Assembly (NCBI RefSeq): GCF_041295575.1 | Contig: NZ_CP160452.1 | Location: 1,798,001 to 1,862,000, forward strand | DNA length: 64,000 bases | Reading direction: 5' to 3' | DNA from: Sporosarcina pasteurii | Lineage (GTDB): Bacteria; Bacillota; Bacilli; Bacillales_A; Planococcaceae | In this document: in pieces, positions 1-9,003 of the stretch | Position numbering within the stretch: the stretch's first letter is position 1 | Layout: every line of letters starts with the position of its first letter | Position numbers and translations under genes: made by a program | Notes under the pieces: generated by a model | Told to the model about the DNA's origin: nothing | The model's input: the letters and a program-made list of their open reading frames with translations, nothing else | The model's database searches: none

Positions 1-255
1 AATCTGCCCGGGGTGTTCTTTATAATAATCCCATGAAAAAATGACGTAATAGATACGCGCACTTATGATTGAAATTGGAACCGCCCAAACAAGTAAATCT
101 GTTAGAAAGTCTGAATGCATACCGCGTTTCACCATTTCTTTCTGAACAACGACAAATGCCAGGACGATACCAAGTGCAATTATAATCCCGTACCAACGAA
201 TTTCGAGCGCACCAAGCGAAAATGCGACGGGATTTATCGAGAGCAGACTCACCAT
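1..255 (-). CDS. lgt: Prolipoprotein diacylglyceryl transferase, N-terminal part (cut by window edge)
   Basis: Lgt is the membrane enzyme that transfers diacylglycerol from phosphatidylglycerol to the lipobox cysteine of prelipoproteins. Only the first 85 codons lie in the window; the frame is still open at base 1. Translation from the ATG at 253-255 gives MVSLLSINPVAFSLGALEIR, followed by WYGIIIALGI and later ARIYYVIFSWDYY, which match the conserved start and first membrane segments of Lgt. A purine-rich site (GGAAGAGAGAGG) precedes the ATG. The gene starts 49 bases after the ccsA stop on the same strand, so it may be co-transcribed with resB-ccsA. An lgt gene directly behind ccsA is not the B. 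subtilis arrangement, where resD follows. Several lipoproteins encoded in this window would be substrates. Confidence 0.9.
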   Translation of the reverse strand, partial: MVSLLSINPVAFSLGALEIRWYGIIIALGIVLAFVVVQKEMVKRGMHSDFLTDLLVWAVPISIISARIYYVIFSWDYYKEHPGQI

Positions 256-304
256 ATATCAACCTCTCTCTTCCTTCTAATTGTCTTTCCTAAAGCTTGT
301 CTTG

Positions 305-1495
305 TCATGCATACGAATGCAACCCTGCAATAATCAAGTTAACCGCAATGAGGTTAAACATGATGATGATAAACCCTATGACCGCAAGCCATGCTGATTT
401 ATTACCTTCCCATCCACGGGAGAGTCGTAGGTGAAGATAGGCTGCATAGAATAGCCATGTAATAAGCGCCCATACCTCTTTCGGATCCCATCCCCAAAAC
501 CTGGACCATGCTTCATGTGCCCAAATCATCGCAAAAATAAGCGCACCAAGTGTGAATACTGGAAAACCGATTAAGACTGAACGGTATCCGATTTCGTCCA
601 TGACTTGGGAATTTGCCTTTTTCGCTAATGGCTGGAACAACGTTGCGACTGGACGGCGCAAAATCAGTCTAAGTAACAAATAAAGAACAATTCCTGTTGC
701 AACTGACCAGACAAGCGTCGTTAATGTCTTTCCATTGACGATTGCCGGCATTTCAACAAGTGGTGTCATTTTATCTGGTGTAAGCGATTCGTACTCATTC
801 ATACCGAATAACGGGGGATAATTATATACAATTTGAGCCTGTTGTTCATTTTTATTAATATAAGTAAATTTTGCTTCATATCCGATAAGGGCAAATGTCG
901 AAGAAGACAGGATGAAACCGACAAAAAGAACAACTGTGAATATAACTGATTCCAACCAAAAGCGCTGTTTCGACTTTTTCGTTAGGTCAACATTTTTTAA
1001 CAGTAACACTAGGCCTGCAACCGCACTGATTGCAAGAATTGCTTCTCCAATCGCAGCAGTAATGACGTGAACCGTCAACCAGTAACTTTGTAATGCCGGG
1101 ATAAGCGGTGAAAGTTCCCTTGGAAACATGCTTGCATAGCCTATGATAATGACTGCTAGTGGCAAGGCAAACAAGCCTAGCGACGGTGTTCTGTAGAGGA
1201 AATACAATAAGATGAATGCGCCTACTATCATCATTCCAAATGCAGTCGTAAACTCAAACATATTACTAACCGGTGCTTGTCCATGTCCGGTAGCTATCCA
1301 ACGTAAAACAAAGTATCCCAAATGCGCTATAAATCCAATGATTGTAATTACAATCGCTATCTTTCCCCAACGGTTATTTTGATAGGTGGCTTCCGAATTT
1401 GACCCCCTTACCGCCCCACCAAAAAACATCGTTGCAATAAGATAAGCGATAAAAGAGACAAGAAGCAAATTAGCACTTAAAGATGCAAGTTCCAT
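305..1495 (-). CDS. ccsA: Cytochrome c biogenesis protein CcsA/ResC
   Basis: CcsA (ResC in B. subtilis) pairs with ResB in the system II haem export and ligation complex that attaches haem to CxxCH apocytochromes outside the membrane. The 396-residue protein is strongly hydrophobic with about eight membrane segments. It carries the tryptophan-rich WWD-type haem motif [13 protein letters not shown] (around 330-342) and histidines in the flanking helices (for example in WAHEAW). The start ATG overlaps the resB stop (TAATG), which indicates translational coupling. Length and motif fit the family well. Downstream comes lgt, not resD/resE. Confidence 0.95.
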   Translation of the reverse strand: MELASLSANLLLVSFIAYLIATMFFGGAVRGSNSEATYQNNRWGKIAIVITIIGFIAHLGYFVLRWIATGHGQAPVSNMFEFTTAFGMMIVGAFILLYFLYRTPSLGLFALPLAVIIIGYASMFPRELSPLIPALQSYWLTVHVITAAIGEAILAISAVAGLVLLLKNVDLTKKSKQRFWLESVIFTVVLFVGFILSSSTFALIGYEAKFTYINKNEQQAQIVYNYPPLFGMNEYESLTPDKMTPLVEMPAIVNGKTLTTLVWSVATGIVLYLLLRLILRRPVATLFQPLAKKANSQVMDEIGYRSVLIGFPVFTLGALIFAMIWAHEAWSRFWGWDPKEVWALITWLFYAAYLHLRLSRGWEGNKSAWLAVIGFIIIMFNLIAVNLIIAGLHSYA

Positions 1496-3141
1496 TATGA
1501 GTTGTCCCCTTTCGCTGCATTCGAATTTGATTCAGCATCCTGCCTATCTTCGTAAAGTGGCAAGCTTGCATAATCTTTCACTTTATCAAGCTCCTTTTTC
1601 AAGCTAAACCAGTTTTTATTTGTGTGTCCGGCGAGGACTATTTCATCGCCTTCACCTTTTTGAATCCATATTCTTCTATGGTTCCAATAGGATCCTTGAG
1701 CGACTCCGATCATGAAAATAATTCCTCCAAGAAGCAAAATATACAATGTCTTGTCCTTCCGGATGACAAGGCCAGTAACATCACGTGTTTCGGCACTTAG
1801 AAACGTTGCTTTGTAATCATTTTTTTCAGTCTCAACGGTTTCACGTATTGCAACAAAACTCATTTCACCATCTGGCTTTTCCGGTGTTACCATCTTGAAG
1901 ATAAATGCAGGATTGTTCGGTAGCGGTGACTTTGTTTTCGGTTTACCATCTTCAAAACCATCGTAATCTGGATAAAAATCTTTCAATTCCACATATGTAC
2001 CTTCACCAAGTTGATAGACTGTCTCTGGATTGATAAGGTCAACTGTGAATTCTCCAAGAGAAGCATCAGATGCTTTTTCAATTAATTGGAAAGTCATTGA
2101 TTTAAGTTCACCGAGACGATAATCCATTTGAAAAACGCTGAATCCGTCAAAGTTAAGAGGTTTATTGACAACGATTGAATAATCTTTGACTAATTCTAAT
2201 TCGGACTGTCCTGGTAGTTCGCCTTCTGCATCTTTATATAACGTAACATCTGATTGGTAATTACTCACGATTGTTCCCACGCGGTCAATTGCCTGACTGA
2301 ACACCGCATCATTTTCCTTTGAATAAGTATCCAGAATGAACTCATTGTTCTTTAAATAGTATCCCGGCGCACCTGGGATAGCACGCGTCTCTCCTTCACG
2401 AAGCCACAGTGCTTCATCCACGTAAAATCCTGGAATGCCTCGCAGAAGAACGGCGAAGAGAAAAATAATTAATCCTGTATGATTAACATATGGACCCCAT
2501 CTTGAAAATCGTCCTTTTTCTGCTAAAATTGCCCCGTCTTCCGTCTTCACCTTGTAACGTAGTGCTTTTAGCTTTTCTTCTGCTTTAGCCATTGACATAT
2601 CTGAATCTTCAACAGTGCCTAGCCCGTAAATCCGTTGTCTTCTCATAAATGAGACGTGACGTTTCGTCCGTTGTTTTTTCAATGATTTGTATAAAGGAAC
2701 AACCCTATCAACGCTGGCGATGATAATGGAAATACCAAGCATTCCTATTAGCGTAATAAACCACCAGCTATTGTACATATCATAAAATCCTAGCTTGTAA
2801 TATAGTGTTCCTGCAATACCATAATGCTTCTCGTAATAAGCAAAAATATCTGCCTCAGTAGTTGCCGGAACAAATAGTTTTTGCGGAAAAAGTGTTCCAA
2901 TTGCTGAAGTCGCAAGAACCGCAATAATAATCGCTACACCTATTTTAACGCTTGAAAAGAAATTCCAAATTTTATCGATAACCGTTCTTTTATAGGTTTG
3001 CGATCTTCTTGCCGAACCTTCGTATCTCATATCGATAAGCTTACTTTTTTTCGCTTCTTCTGTTTGAGGTCTTCCGCAACGTTCACAAAGTACTGTGCCA
3101 AATGGGTTGTCGTGGCCGCATTGGCATGTAATTTTGCTCAT
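1495..3141 (-). CDS. resB: Cytochrome c biogenesis protein ResB
   Basis: ResB is the large partner of CcsA in system II cytochrome c maturation. The N-terminus has a zinc-ribbon-like CxC...CxxC group (C6, C8, C19, C22), as in Bacillus ResB. Membrane segments follow near residues 65-85 and 125-145, another near 200, then a long extracytoplasmic domain and a last membrane helix near 470. The frame is open six codons further up to a TTG, but those codons contain the AAGGAG ribosome site, so the ATG at 3139-3141 (9 bases after AAGGAG) is chosen, giving 548 residues. ccsA follows with a one-base overlap. resA is not upstream; it lies 5 kb away on the other strand. Confidence 0.95.
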   Translation of the reverse strand: MSKITCQCGHDNPFGTVLCERCGRPQTEEAKKSKLIDMRYEGSARRSQTYKRTVIDKIWNFFSSVKIGVAIIIAVLATSAIGTLFPQKLFVPATTEADIFAYYEKHYGIAGTLYYKLGFYDMYNSWWFITLIGMLGISIIIASVDRVVPLYKSLKKQRTKRHVSFMRRQRIYGLGTVEDSDMSMAKAEEKLKALRYKVKTEDGAILAEKGRFSRWGPYVNHTGLIIFLFAVLLRGIPGFYVDEALWLREGETRAIPGAPGYYLKNNEFILDTYSKENDAVFSQAIDRVGTIVSNYQSDVTLYKDAEGELPGQSELELVKDYSIVVNKPLNFDGFSVFQMDYRLGELKSMTFQLIEKASDASLGEFTVDLINPETVYQLGEGTYVELKDFYPDYDGFEDGKPKTKSPLPNNPAFIFKMVTPEKPDGEMSFVAIRETVETEKNDYKATFLSAETRDVTGLVIRKDKTLYILLLGGIIFMIGVAQGSYWNHRRIWIQKGEGDEIVLAGHTNKNWFSLKKELDKVKDYASLPLYEDRQDAESNSNAAKGDNS

Positions 3142-3311
3142 TTTTATTGACTCCTTCAACTTTTTCGTAAAGAGTATCTAGTCGTACACAGAACTCCATT
3201 ATTCTCCTGAGATTAATGGTACAGAACAATTATGCAGTATTAGTGCAAAGCGTTAGACAAGTGTGTGAACGACTTTAAGAGGCCGGCATATGTAAGTTCA
3301 TTTAGATCCAT

Positions 3312-3341
3312 AAAAAAAGTCCGTACAATGCGACGGACTTT
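3312..3341 (-). terminator. Rho-independent terminator behind ccdA
   Basis: On the minus strand AAAGTCCG and CGGACTTT form an 8-bp stem with a 10-base loop, followed by a T run. It ends the kinase-to-ccdA transcript and separates it from resB-ccsA, which must therefore have its own promoter in 3142-3311. Confidence 0.85.
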
Positions 3342-3394
3342 AAATGTGAAACTAATATTTTATTGAATGCACTCTTTAGGACATAATTTTGAAC

Positions 3395-4105
3395 CTAGAA
3401 CCCCATAAATCCGCCAAAGAATGGACTAATCCAAGTAATTATTAATCTTAACCCATCGAAGAACAGGAGAATACCCAGACCAATCATTAGATAGCCTCCA
3501 AACTTTGTTATTTTACGGTTATGTTTTTGAATCCATTTAACACGGCTAATGAAAATTGAGAGGATGAAAAATGGAATTGCGAACCCTAAAACGTAGGCAA
3601 GCATATACCATACCCCCGCCCCCGGATTTTGTGCGGCCATCATAAAAACTGCTCCTGTGATTGGCCCTGTACAAGGTGTCCAACCTGCTGCAAACGCAAG
3701 CCCGATAAGGAATGTACCGAAATAGCCCGTGGGACGGTTCTTAAACTGTAATTTTCTCTCTTTCATTAGAAATTCAGGCGTAAAGAAACCCAAAATCATC
3801 AGACCAAAAACAACAATGAAAATAGCGCCTACTTGACGTAGAAGATCTTGGTATTGATAAAAAAATGTACCAACAAGTGACGAACTATACCCAAGAAAAA
3901 TAAAGATAACTGAAAAACCAATTAAGAAAACAAGGGTATGTATCATTCCGCTTTTCCTAATTTTTCTTTTATCCGAATTAATTTCATCAAGTGACATTCC
4001 CGTTATGTAAGATATAAAGGCTGGGTATAACGGCAGTGTGCATGGGGATATGAAGTTTAAAAAACCAGCACCAAAGGCAAGAAACAAATTCAAATCTGCA
4101 AACAT
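3395..4105 (-). CDS. ccdA: Cytochrome c biogenesis thiol transporter CcdA
   Basis: CcdA is a DsbD-family membrane protein that passes reducing equivalents from cytoplasmic thioredoxin to extracytoplasmic thioredoxin-like proteins such as ResA. The 236-residue product has six predicted membrane segments and both redox cysteines in their family motifs, ISPCTLPLYP (C22) and GWTPCTGP (C145). Sequence and length match B. subtilis CcdA closely, including the FGGF end. The start ATG has GAGAGGAG 11 bases upstream. It is the last gene of a minus-strand cassette with a kinase, regulator, propeller lipoprotein and a second DsbD-like protein, and a terminator follows. This is probably the CcdA that serves ResA/ResBC, now under two-component control (inference). 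Confidence 0.95.
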   Translation of the reverse strand: MFADLNLFLAFGAGFLNFISPCTLPLYPAFISYITGMSLDEINSDKRKIRKSGMIHTLVFLIGFSVIFIFLGYSSSLVGTFFYQYQDLLRQVGAIFIVVFGLMILGFFTPEFLMKERKLQFKNRPTGYFGTFLIGLAFAAGWTPCTGPITGAVFMMAAQNPGAGVWYMLAYVLGFAIPFFILSIFISRVKWIQKHNRKITKFGGYLMIGLGILLFFDGLRLIITWISPFFGGFMGF

Positions 4106-4159
4106 TTATTGTAAATCTCCTCTCCCCAATATCCCAACAATTAATTTCACTCTTTTAAT

Positions 4160-4894
4160 TCAAATTCCCCAATAAGTGATGGTATCAACAATCCCTATAA
4201 AGATAAGAATAATACCTGCCAAACGTTGTACGATTCTACCAGTCTTCATACTTCTCTTCATAACAAGTCGTTTCGCATCAAAGAGCCATATTAATAAAAA
4301 TAGGACAATGAGTGGAAGTGATGTTCCCATCCCAAAAACAGCTGGCAATACAAAGCCATATGAAGTCGTTACTACCATCGGCATTAGCCAGATAAAGAAA
4401 AGTACAAACATTGTTGGACAAAAAGCTAGAGAAAAACTTGCGCCCAACATAAATGAACCTAATTTTCCATTCTGTAAGCGCATCGGAATACGCATCGTTA
4501 ATTTTTGCAGGAATTTCAGCTTCAGAATTCCAATCAAAACAAGTCCTGTAATGATTATAAGTGGGCCAATCACTTTACGTAGTAATGGAAAGTAGGCTGT
4601 TAGCGAAGTTTCGAATGATTCTCCAAAAAACCAAACGAATAGTCCAAGTGAACTAAACACCACTACTTTACCAAGCATAAAAGCGAAGATTTCATCCATA
4701 TTATCTTTCATCTGAATTGTACGGTTTCCATATAAAGTAATTGCACTCATATTTCCTGTAAGCTGGCAAGGAGCAACTGCACCAATCAAGCCCAAAAGAA
4801 GTGCAACCACAAGTGGATATTGTTCAAATGAATTTATAAGAAGGGTTACAGGTTCAGTTATTGTTTGACTGATTTTTGACATAAATCCATACAT
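4160..4894 (-). CDS. CcdA/DsbD-like (UreH/TauE-type) membrane protein
   Basis: A 244-residue polytopic membrane protein of the DsbD/CcdA superfamily, of the type often labelled 'sulfite exporter TauE/SafE' or 'urease accessory UreH domain'. It has about six membrane segments and two intramembrane cysteines in CcdA-like positions: GAVAPCQLTGN (C43) and LAFCPTMFVLFF (C159). The cysteine pair suggests disulfide exchange or soft-metal handling across the membrane, but the substrate is unknown. The ATG at 4892-4894 lies 15 bases after the stop of the propeller lipoprotein gene, with a weak GGTGAT site; a second ATG four codons on is possible. ccdA follows. It is not an identical duplicate of CcdA, as the motifs and loops differ clearly. 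Confidence 0.75.
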   Translation of the reverse strand: MYGFMSKISQTITEPVTLLINSFEQYPLVVALLLGLIGAVAPCQLTGNMSAITLYGNRTIQMKDNMDEIFAFMLGKVVVFSSLGLFVWFFGESFETSLTAYFPLLRKVIGPLIIITGLVLIGILKLKFLQKLTMRIPMRLQNGKLGSFMLGASFSLAFCPTMFVLFFIWLMPMVVTTSYGFVLPAVFGMGTSLPLIVLFLLIWLFDAKRLVMKRSMKTGRIVQRLAGIILIFIGIVDTITYWGI

Positions 4895-4909
4895 TTGGTC
4901 ATCACCATC

Positions 4910-5830
4910 TTATTTCTTCAACTCGCTGTTTTCTGCAAGTACCTTCCAATTAGCCCCTTCATCTTTTGTTAAATAAATATCATTGTTAAACGTAGCGATG
5001 ACAATCTCTTTCTCATTTTCCGGATTAACCGCAATCATAACAATTGGGCTCACTTTTTCATTTGGAAGTTTAATTTTCATTTCTTGATTGTTCTCAAATG
5101 TAAACAACTTGAGTTCTGTCGTTTCATTTTCATAGCTAGAATAGTACATTCCATTTTCAGTTACAGTTACAGAAAGCACCATTTCATCATCATTCAAAAG
5201 TTCAAAGTTCTCTCCATAGTCCCTCGAAATAAATAGGCCGTCTTTGCTTCCAATGGCAATCAGCTCTTCTTGTGATGGATGAGCAGCCAGATTTGAAATG
5301 AATTCCGAGTTGAAATTATTCATAGAAGCCTCATGCCAAGTGGTTCCTTCATCTAAAGTATAATGTAGGCCACCAGCCAATTCTTTTGTTGGCATTTCAT
5401 TTAGTACATAGATAGCGTTCGAATCATAGCCCGCCGCGAGATAATGAAAATCAATTTCTCCATAGAACACTAGTTTTTCAAAACTAGCACCCCGATCTGT
5501 ACTTTTAACAAGACCCAGCGGATTTTTATAGTCAGATCCTTGTTCAGGATGCCCGCTAGTGAAAAAACCTTCACGTACAGCTTGGAAACCCATATAATCA
5601 TGCTTTTCACTATTTGCTTCTTTCCAACCTGCTTCACCATATTCGTAAAGTCCATGATGAGTAGAAAGTACAAATTCCGGTCCTCCGTTTATATATCCCA
5701 AGCCATGTATGTGTTCAAATTTACTGTTTTTTACTTTTTCGAACGCATACGGTTTATTATCTTTACTACAAGCCGACAGAATGACGAGCAAAACTAACAA
5801 TCCAGCAACAAATTTCGTTATTTTCATCAT
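4910..5830 (-). CDS. Beta-propeller lipoprotein (BNR / F510_1955 type)
   Basis: Predicted 306-residue lipoprotein with a lipobox at VILSAC (C21). The rest is made of repeats of the BNR/sortilin kind, with Asp-box-like segments such as STDRGASFEK, LDEGTTWHE, SRDYGENFE and TKDEGANWK, which fold as beta-propeller blades. Histidine-rich turns (FEHIHGLGY, LSTHHGLY) occur in the first blade. It resembles the family named 'F510_1955 glycosylhydrolase', but I see no catalytic signature and make no enzymatic claim. The upstream frame is open to 5851; ATGATG at 5825-5830 is chosen because AAGGAG lies 7 bases before it. The response regulator gene ends 12 bases upstream. It may present a ligand, or bind metal, at the outer membrane face for the CcdA-like protein (inference). 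Confidence 0.7.
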   Translation of the reverse strand: MMKITKFVAGLLVLLVILSACSKDNKPYAFEKVKNSKFEHIHGLGYINGGPEFVLSTHHGLYEYGEAGWKEANSEKHDYMGFQAVREGFFTSGHPEQGSDYKNPLGLVKSTDRGASFEKLVFYGEIDFHYLAAGYDSNAIYVLNEMPTKELAGGLHYTLDEGTTWHEASMNNFNSEFISNLAAHPSQEELIAIGSKDGLFISRDYGENFELLNDDEMVLSVTVTENGMYYSSYENETTELKLFTFENNQEMKIKLPNEKVSPIVMIAVNPENEKEIVIATFNNDIYLTKDEGANWKVLAENSELKK

Positions 5831-5841
5831 AATATTTCTCC

Positions 5842-6519
5842 TTAGCCCCATTTATATCCGATTCCCCATACTGTTTTTAAAAATTCATCAATAGGAAATC
5901 CAGCCGTTTTTAATTTATCTCTCAAATTCCGAATATGCGAGTCCACAGTTCTGATGTCTGTATAGGTGTTATAGTCCCATGCAGCATTTAATAACTGTTC
6001 TCGTGTATAAGTCTTTGTTGGCCGAGAAAGTAGAGCTTCAATAATATAAAATTCTTTTAGTGTTAGTGGTACTTTCAATTCTCTAAAATGTAATGAATAT
6101 GTTTCTTTATCTAGCTTAAAGTCACCATGCATAACCATTTCTGTCTTTTCCTCTTCATCAGGGAAACGACGTAACATTGCATTTACCCTTGCCAACAACT
6201 CTCGCTCATCAAAAGGTTTCGTAATGTAATCATCAGCACCACTATCTAGCCCTTTCACTAGGTCAAGCTTGTCACTTCTCGCTGTTAACATAATGACTGG
6301 GACATCGGAAAACTCACGGATTTTTTCACATACTTCCCAACCATCCATTTCGGGCATCATAATATCTAAAAGCACAAGACTAACATTCTCATTCTTTAAT
6401 GTATCCAACGCTTCTTTCCCGTTTGTTTCTTTAATACATCTGAAACCATGGGGAATTAGAAATAGCTCGATGAGGTCTAGCATCCTTTGCTCATCGTCAA
6501 TGAGTAAGACTGTTCTCAT
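5842..6519 (-). CDS. OmpR/PhoB-family response regulator
   Basis: A 225-residue regulator with an N-terminal receiver domain (acidic pair D8/D9, phospho-acceptor D52 in LLDIMMPEMDG, switch T79, K101 in ITKPF). A C-terminal winged helix (about 125-225) ends TVWGIGYKWG, typical of OmpR-type DNA-binding domains. The frame is open further upstream into the kinase gene, but the kinase TGA is followed directly by GAGAGGAGG, and the ATG 12 bases after that site begins MRTVLLIDDEQ, the canonical receiver start. It pairs with the kinase gene upstream and probably controls the cassette. It is not clearly ResD: the recognition region and N-terminus differ from B. subtilis ResD. Confidence 0.9.
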   Translation of the reverse strand: MRTVLLIDDEQRMLDLIELFLIPHGFRCIKETNGKEALDTLKNENVSLVLLDIMMPEMDGWEVCEKIREFSDVPVIMLTARSDKLDLVKGLDSGADDYITKPFDERELLARVNAMLRRFPDEEEKTEMVMHGDFKLDKETYSLHFRELKVPLTLKEFYIIEALLSRPTKTYTREQLLNAAWDYNTYTDIRTVDSHIRNLRDKLKTAGFPIDEFLKTVWGIGYKWG

Positions 6520-6538
6520 GTAGGCTGGTAACCTCCTC

Positions 6539-7900
6539 TCAAATAAAAATGGTAAACGTGCTTCCATTTCCCAAGTTGCTTTCCACTTCAATACTCCCGT
6601 CGTGTGCTTCTACTAATTCTTTTACGATAGCTAAACCAATGCCAGATCCCCCGGATGTACGCGAGCGTGACTTTTCTACCCGATAAAGTTTTTCAAAAAT
6701 GAACTCTATTTCTCTAGTTGGGATACCAATCCCAAAATCCTGAACGGAAATAGCTGTTTTCTCTCCTTTATTAAGAATCTTTATTGTCACAACCGATTCC
6801 TCTACTGAATATTTCAAAGCATTATCAAGTAAATTCAATATGATTTGTTCCAATCTCAATGGATCTGCATAAATTTTGATTTCATCATCACAAATTAATT
6901 CCAATCTAAGTTTCTTCAGTTTAAAAGAAGGTCCAACGAGCCTAAGGATTTCCTCTAAGAATGGTCGAGCCATAAAATATTCCTTTGAAACGGTGAATGT
7001 ATTTTCATCCATTTTCGCCAAATCCAATAAGTTTTTAACAAGTTCTTTCATCCGCTCTGACTCTTCCGCAATAATTGCAAGATAATGCTTACGATCCTTC
7101 TCATCTACTCCAGGTCTCATAGCCACTTTCGAATAGCCAATAAGGTATGTCAACGGCGTACCTAATTCATGTGCAATCGAAGCTAAGAACTCGTTTCGTT
7201 CCGTTTTTAATCTCTCCAAATCGTTCGATAGCTTTTGAATAGAACCTGACAATTCACCAAGTTCGTCATTTCCAATGAATGGAAGGCTCACATTGAAATC
7301 TCCTTCACTCAATTTCTCTGTTGCTTCCTTCATCCGGATTAATGGACGCGTAAGGAATTTAGATAGTGCCACGTAAATAATAAATAATGCAACGATACTT
7401 GTCACACCTGCCAAACCAAAATACATGTTCAACTTCCCAACTAACTGTTCGATCGGCCTAGTACTTTGAAACATGATGATATAACCTGAATGTCCCGAAT
7501 CTACTTTATATGGATGTCCGCTAATGATATATGGAAGCCCTTCCCAATCTGACGCTAAAATTGTGTCGGACTCAAGATTGTTAGCTGTTCCTTTTGGAAT
7601 ATATTTTTCAACGCTTTCTATATTTTCAACTGAACTTTGGATAATATTTCCTTGTTTGTCTGTAATAATGACTTCCCGCTCTTCGTCTTTTTCCATCAAC
7701 ACAATGTGTTTCATCGTTGTATCTGAATAATATTCGATAAGAACATCCCGATGATTTGAACCGGTTGCCAATAATCTCGAGAACTCTTCGTCAATCCTCG
7801 CATGTACGATATTGTGATGGAGATATGAAATAAGGGAAATCTCCATGATGAGTACAGCAATGAAAAAGTAAGATGTTAGCTTAGTAGAGATTCTGTTCAC
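6539..7900 (-). CDS. HAMP-containing sensor histidine kinase
   Basis: Membrane sensor kinase of 453 residues. A first membrane helix (8-28) is followed by an extracytoplasmic domain of about 130 residues, a second helix (160-180), a HAMP linker (180-235), a HisKA domain with the phospho-accepting H244 in SIAHELGTPLTYL, and a HATPase_c domain with N-box NLLDNALKYS and G-box DFGIGIP. The open frame extends 34 codons upstream to a TTG. The GTG at 7898-7900 is preferred because AGAGGGG lies 11 bases upstream and the resulting N-terminus is a normal signal anchor. It is followed by its regulator with the Shine-Dalgarno site touching its stop. The signal is unknown; position next to resA and ccdA suggests redox, oxygen or metal sensing. 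Confidence 0.88.
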   Translation of the reverse strand: MNRISTKLTSYFFIAVLIMEISLISYLHHNIVHARIDEEFSRLLATGSNHRDVLIEYYSDTTMKHIVLMEKDEEREVIITDKQGNIIQSSVENIESVEKYIPKGTANNLESDTILASDWEGLPYIISGHPYKVDSGHSGYIIMFQSTRPIEQLVGKLNMYFGLAGVTSIVALFIIYVALSKFLTRPLIRMKEATEKLSEGDFNVSLPFIGNDELGELSGSIQKLSNDLERLKTERNEFLASIAHELGTPLTYLIGYSKVAMRPGVDEKDRKHYLAIIAEESERMKELVKNLLDLAKMDENTFTVSKEYFMARPFLEEILRLVGPSFKLKKLRLELICDDEIKIYADPLRLEQIILNLLDNALKYSVEESVVTIKILNKGEKTAISVQDFGIGIPTREIEFIFEKLYRVEKSRSRTSGGSGIGLAIVKELVEAHDGSIEVESNLGNGSTFTIFI

Positions 7901-8072
7901 TTGAACATTCGCCCCTCTCTTGAATTTTAGTATAAAGAACAAATATGAATTAATTATGCAGAAAGAGTTGAGTAAGATAAAAAGAAACGACACCTTCCAC
8001 AATTATGACGGATTCGTGACTGCATAATTTTTTGATAATTTTTTAGTAGTATAAACGTAAATAAAGATAGTC

Positions 8073-8093
8073 CAGGGATACCTTCGTATCCTG
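8073..8093 (+). promoter_or_regulatory. Stem-loop in the resA upstream region
   Basis: CAGGGATAC and GTATCCTG pair as an 8-bp stem with one bulged G and a 4-base loop, 28 bases before the resA start. There is no T run, so it is not a simple terminator. It may be an operator half-site pair or a 5' UTR hairpin; function unknown. Confidence 0.35.
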
Positions 8094-8120
8094 CATGTTC
8101 TTGAAGGGAGTAAGCGTAAG

Positions 8121-8657
8121 TTGAATAATAAAAGGAAGGGCCGCTTCATTATGCGGTTAGTTGTCTTGCTGTTACTGACAAGTGCTATAATATTTACAAT
8201 ATACAACAGCGTAACAAAAGAAAAGCATGGAATATTACAGGTTGGAGATAATGCTCCAGATTTCGCGTTGGTGGATTTAGATGGTGAAAGTCATCGCCTC
8301 TCCGATTATAGGGGTCAGGGCGTCTTCTTAAACTTTTGGGGGACTTGGTGTGCGCCGTGTAAAAGGGAAATGCCTGCGATGGGAAGGCAATACACAGTTT
8401 ACAAAGATAAAGGCGTCCAAATATTAGCTGTTAATATCGCAGAGTCCGACCTAAAAGTTCGAAGATTTGCCGAACAATATGGAATGAACTTCCCCACCCT
8501 CATTGACAAAAATAAAGGTGTAATGCAGGCATATAACATTAAACCACTGCCCACCACTCTTCTTATTGATCCAGAAGGCAAAATTATTAAGATAATAACT
8601 GGGGAAATGTCAGAAGAAGATATTCAAGGATACATGGAGCAAATAATGCCCGGTTGA
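8121..8657 (+). CDS. resA: Thiol-disulfide oxidoreductase ResA
   Basis: ResA is a membrane-anchored thioredoxin-like protein that reduces the CxxCH cysteines of apocytochrome c before haem ligation. The 178-residue protein has a basic N-terminus, one membrane anchor (about 11-28) and a thioredoxin fold with the active site WGTWCAPCKREMP (C77, C80) and the cis-proline loop KPLPTTLL. It aligns along its length with B. subtilis ResA. The start is a TTG with AAGGGAG 11 bases upstream; the basic residues before the anchor favour it over the ATG ten codons on. It is transcribed divergently from the sensor kinase and is split from resB/ccsA, unlike the B. subtilis resABC operon. A terminator follows. 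Confidence 0.93.
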   Translation: MNNKRKGRFIMRLVVLLLLTSAIIFTIYNSVTKEKHGILQVGDNAPDFALVDLDGESHRLSDYRGQGVFLNFWGTWCAPCKREMPAMGRQYTVYKDKGVQILAVNIAESDLKVRRFAEQYGMNFPTLIDKNKGVMQAYNIKPLPTTLLIDPEGKIIKIITGEMSEEDIQGYMEQIMPG

Positions 8658-8660
8658 AAT

Positions 8661-8696
8661 AAAGAGCGGTATACCGTTGTGGTTTCCCGCTCTTTT
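8661..8696 (+). terminator. Terminator behind resA
   Basis: AAAGAGCGG pairs with CCGCTCTTT, followed by TTTTTC, 3 bases after the resA stop. Confidence 0.85.
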
Positions 8697-9003
8697 TCAA
8701 TGTAAATATTAGTCTATAAGCGTGAATATCATTCACCTTTTTAAAAAATGAAGGTGTAATGACTTTCACCTGAGAAATGGTGACTAAAAATACCTATTTA
8801 AGATAACAAAAATTGAAGTATTGTCAAATCATATAGGTTGATTTTAATTTAGGCTTTTGATATTAAACAATCGCGCCCGATTACGGAAGATGAATGGCAA
8901 GACTTGCCTAACCCGTTCTTATAGTTACTTGACTATTATAATTGCAAGGCTGTATTGGTAACGTTTGTAAACGCCTAAAAAATATTGCAACTTTAAATGC
9001 CCT
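8697..9003. other. Intergenic region with hairpins and a repeat fragment
   Basis: No convincing gene. It holds two overlapping small inverted repeats around 8730-8772 (CACCTT/AAGGTG and AGGTG/CACCT) and a copy of the GCGCCC repeat family at about 8851-8895. Confidence 0.5.
8851..8895. repeat. GCGCCC-family short repeat, copy A (partial)
   Basis: Contains AACAATCGCGCCCGATTACG, matching the right half of the fuller copies at 9651-9702 and 10229-10281. The left half (TAATTTAGGCTTTTGATATT) is diverged. Confidence 0.5.

Noticed and set aside
4176-4595. Plus-strand ORF of 139 codons
   Set aside because: Antisense shadow of the CcdA-like membrane protein, without a ribosome site or protein-like composition.
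6520-6591. Longer N-terminus for the response regulator
   Set aside because: The 24 extra codons overlap the end of the kinase gene and contain its coding sequence; the receiver domain starts at MRTVLLIDDE.
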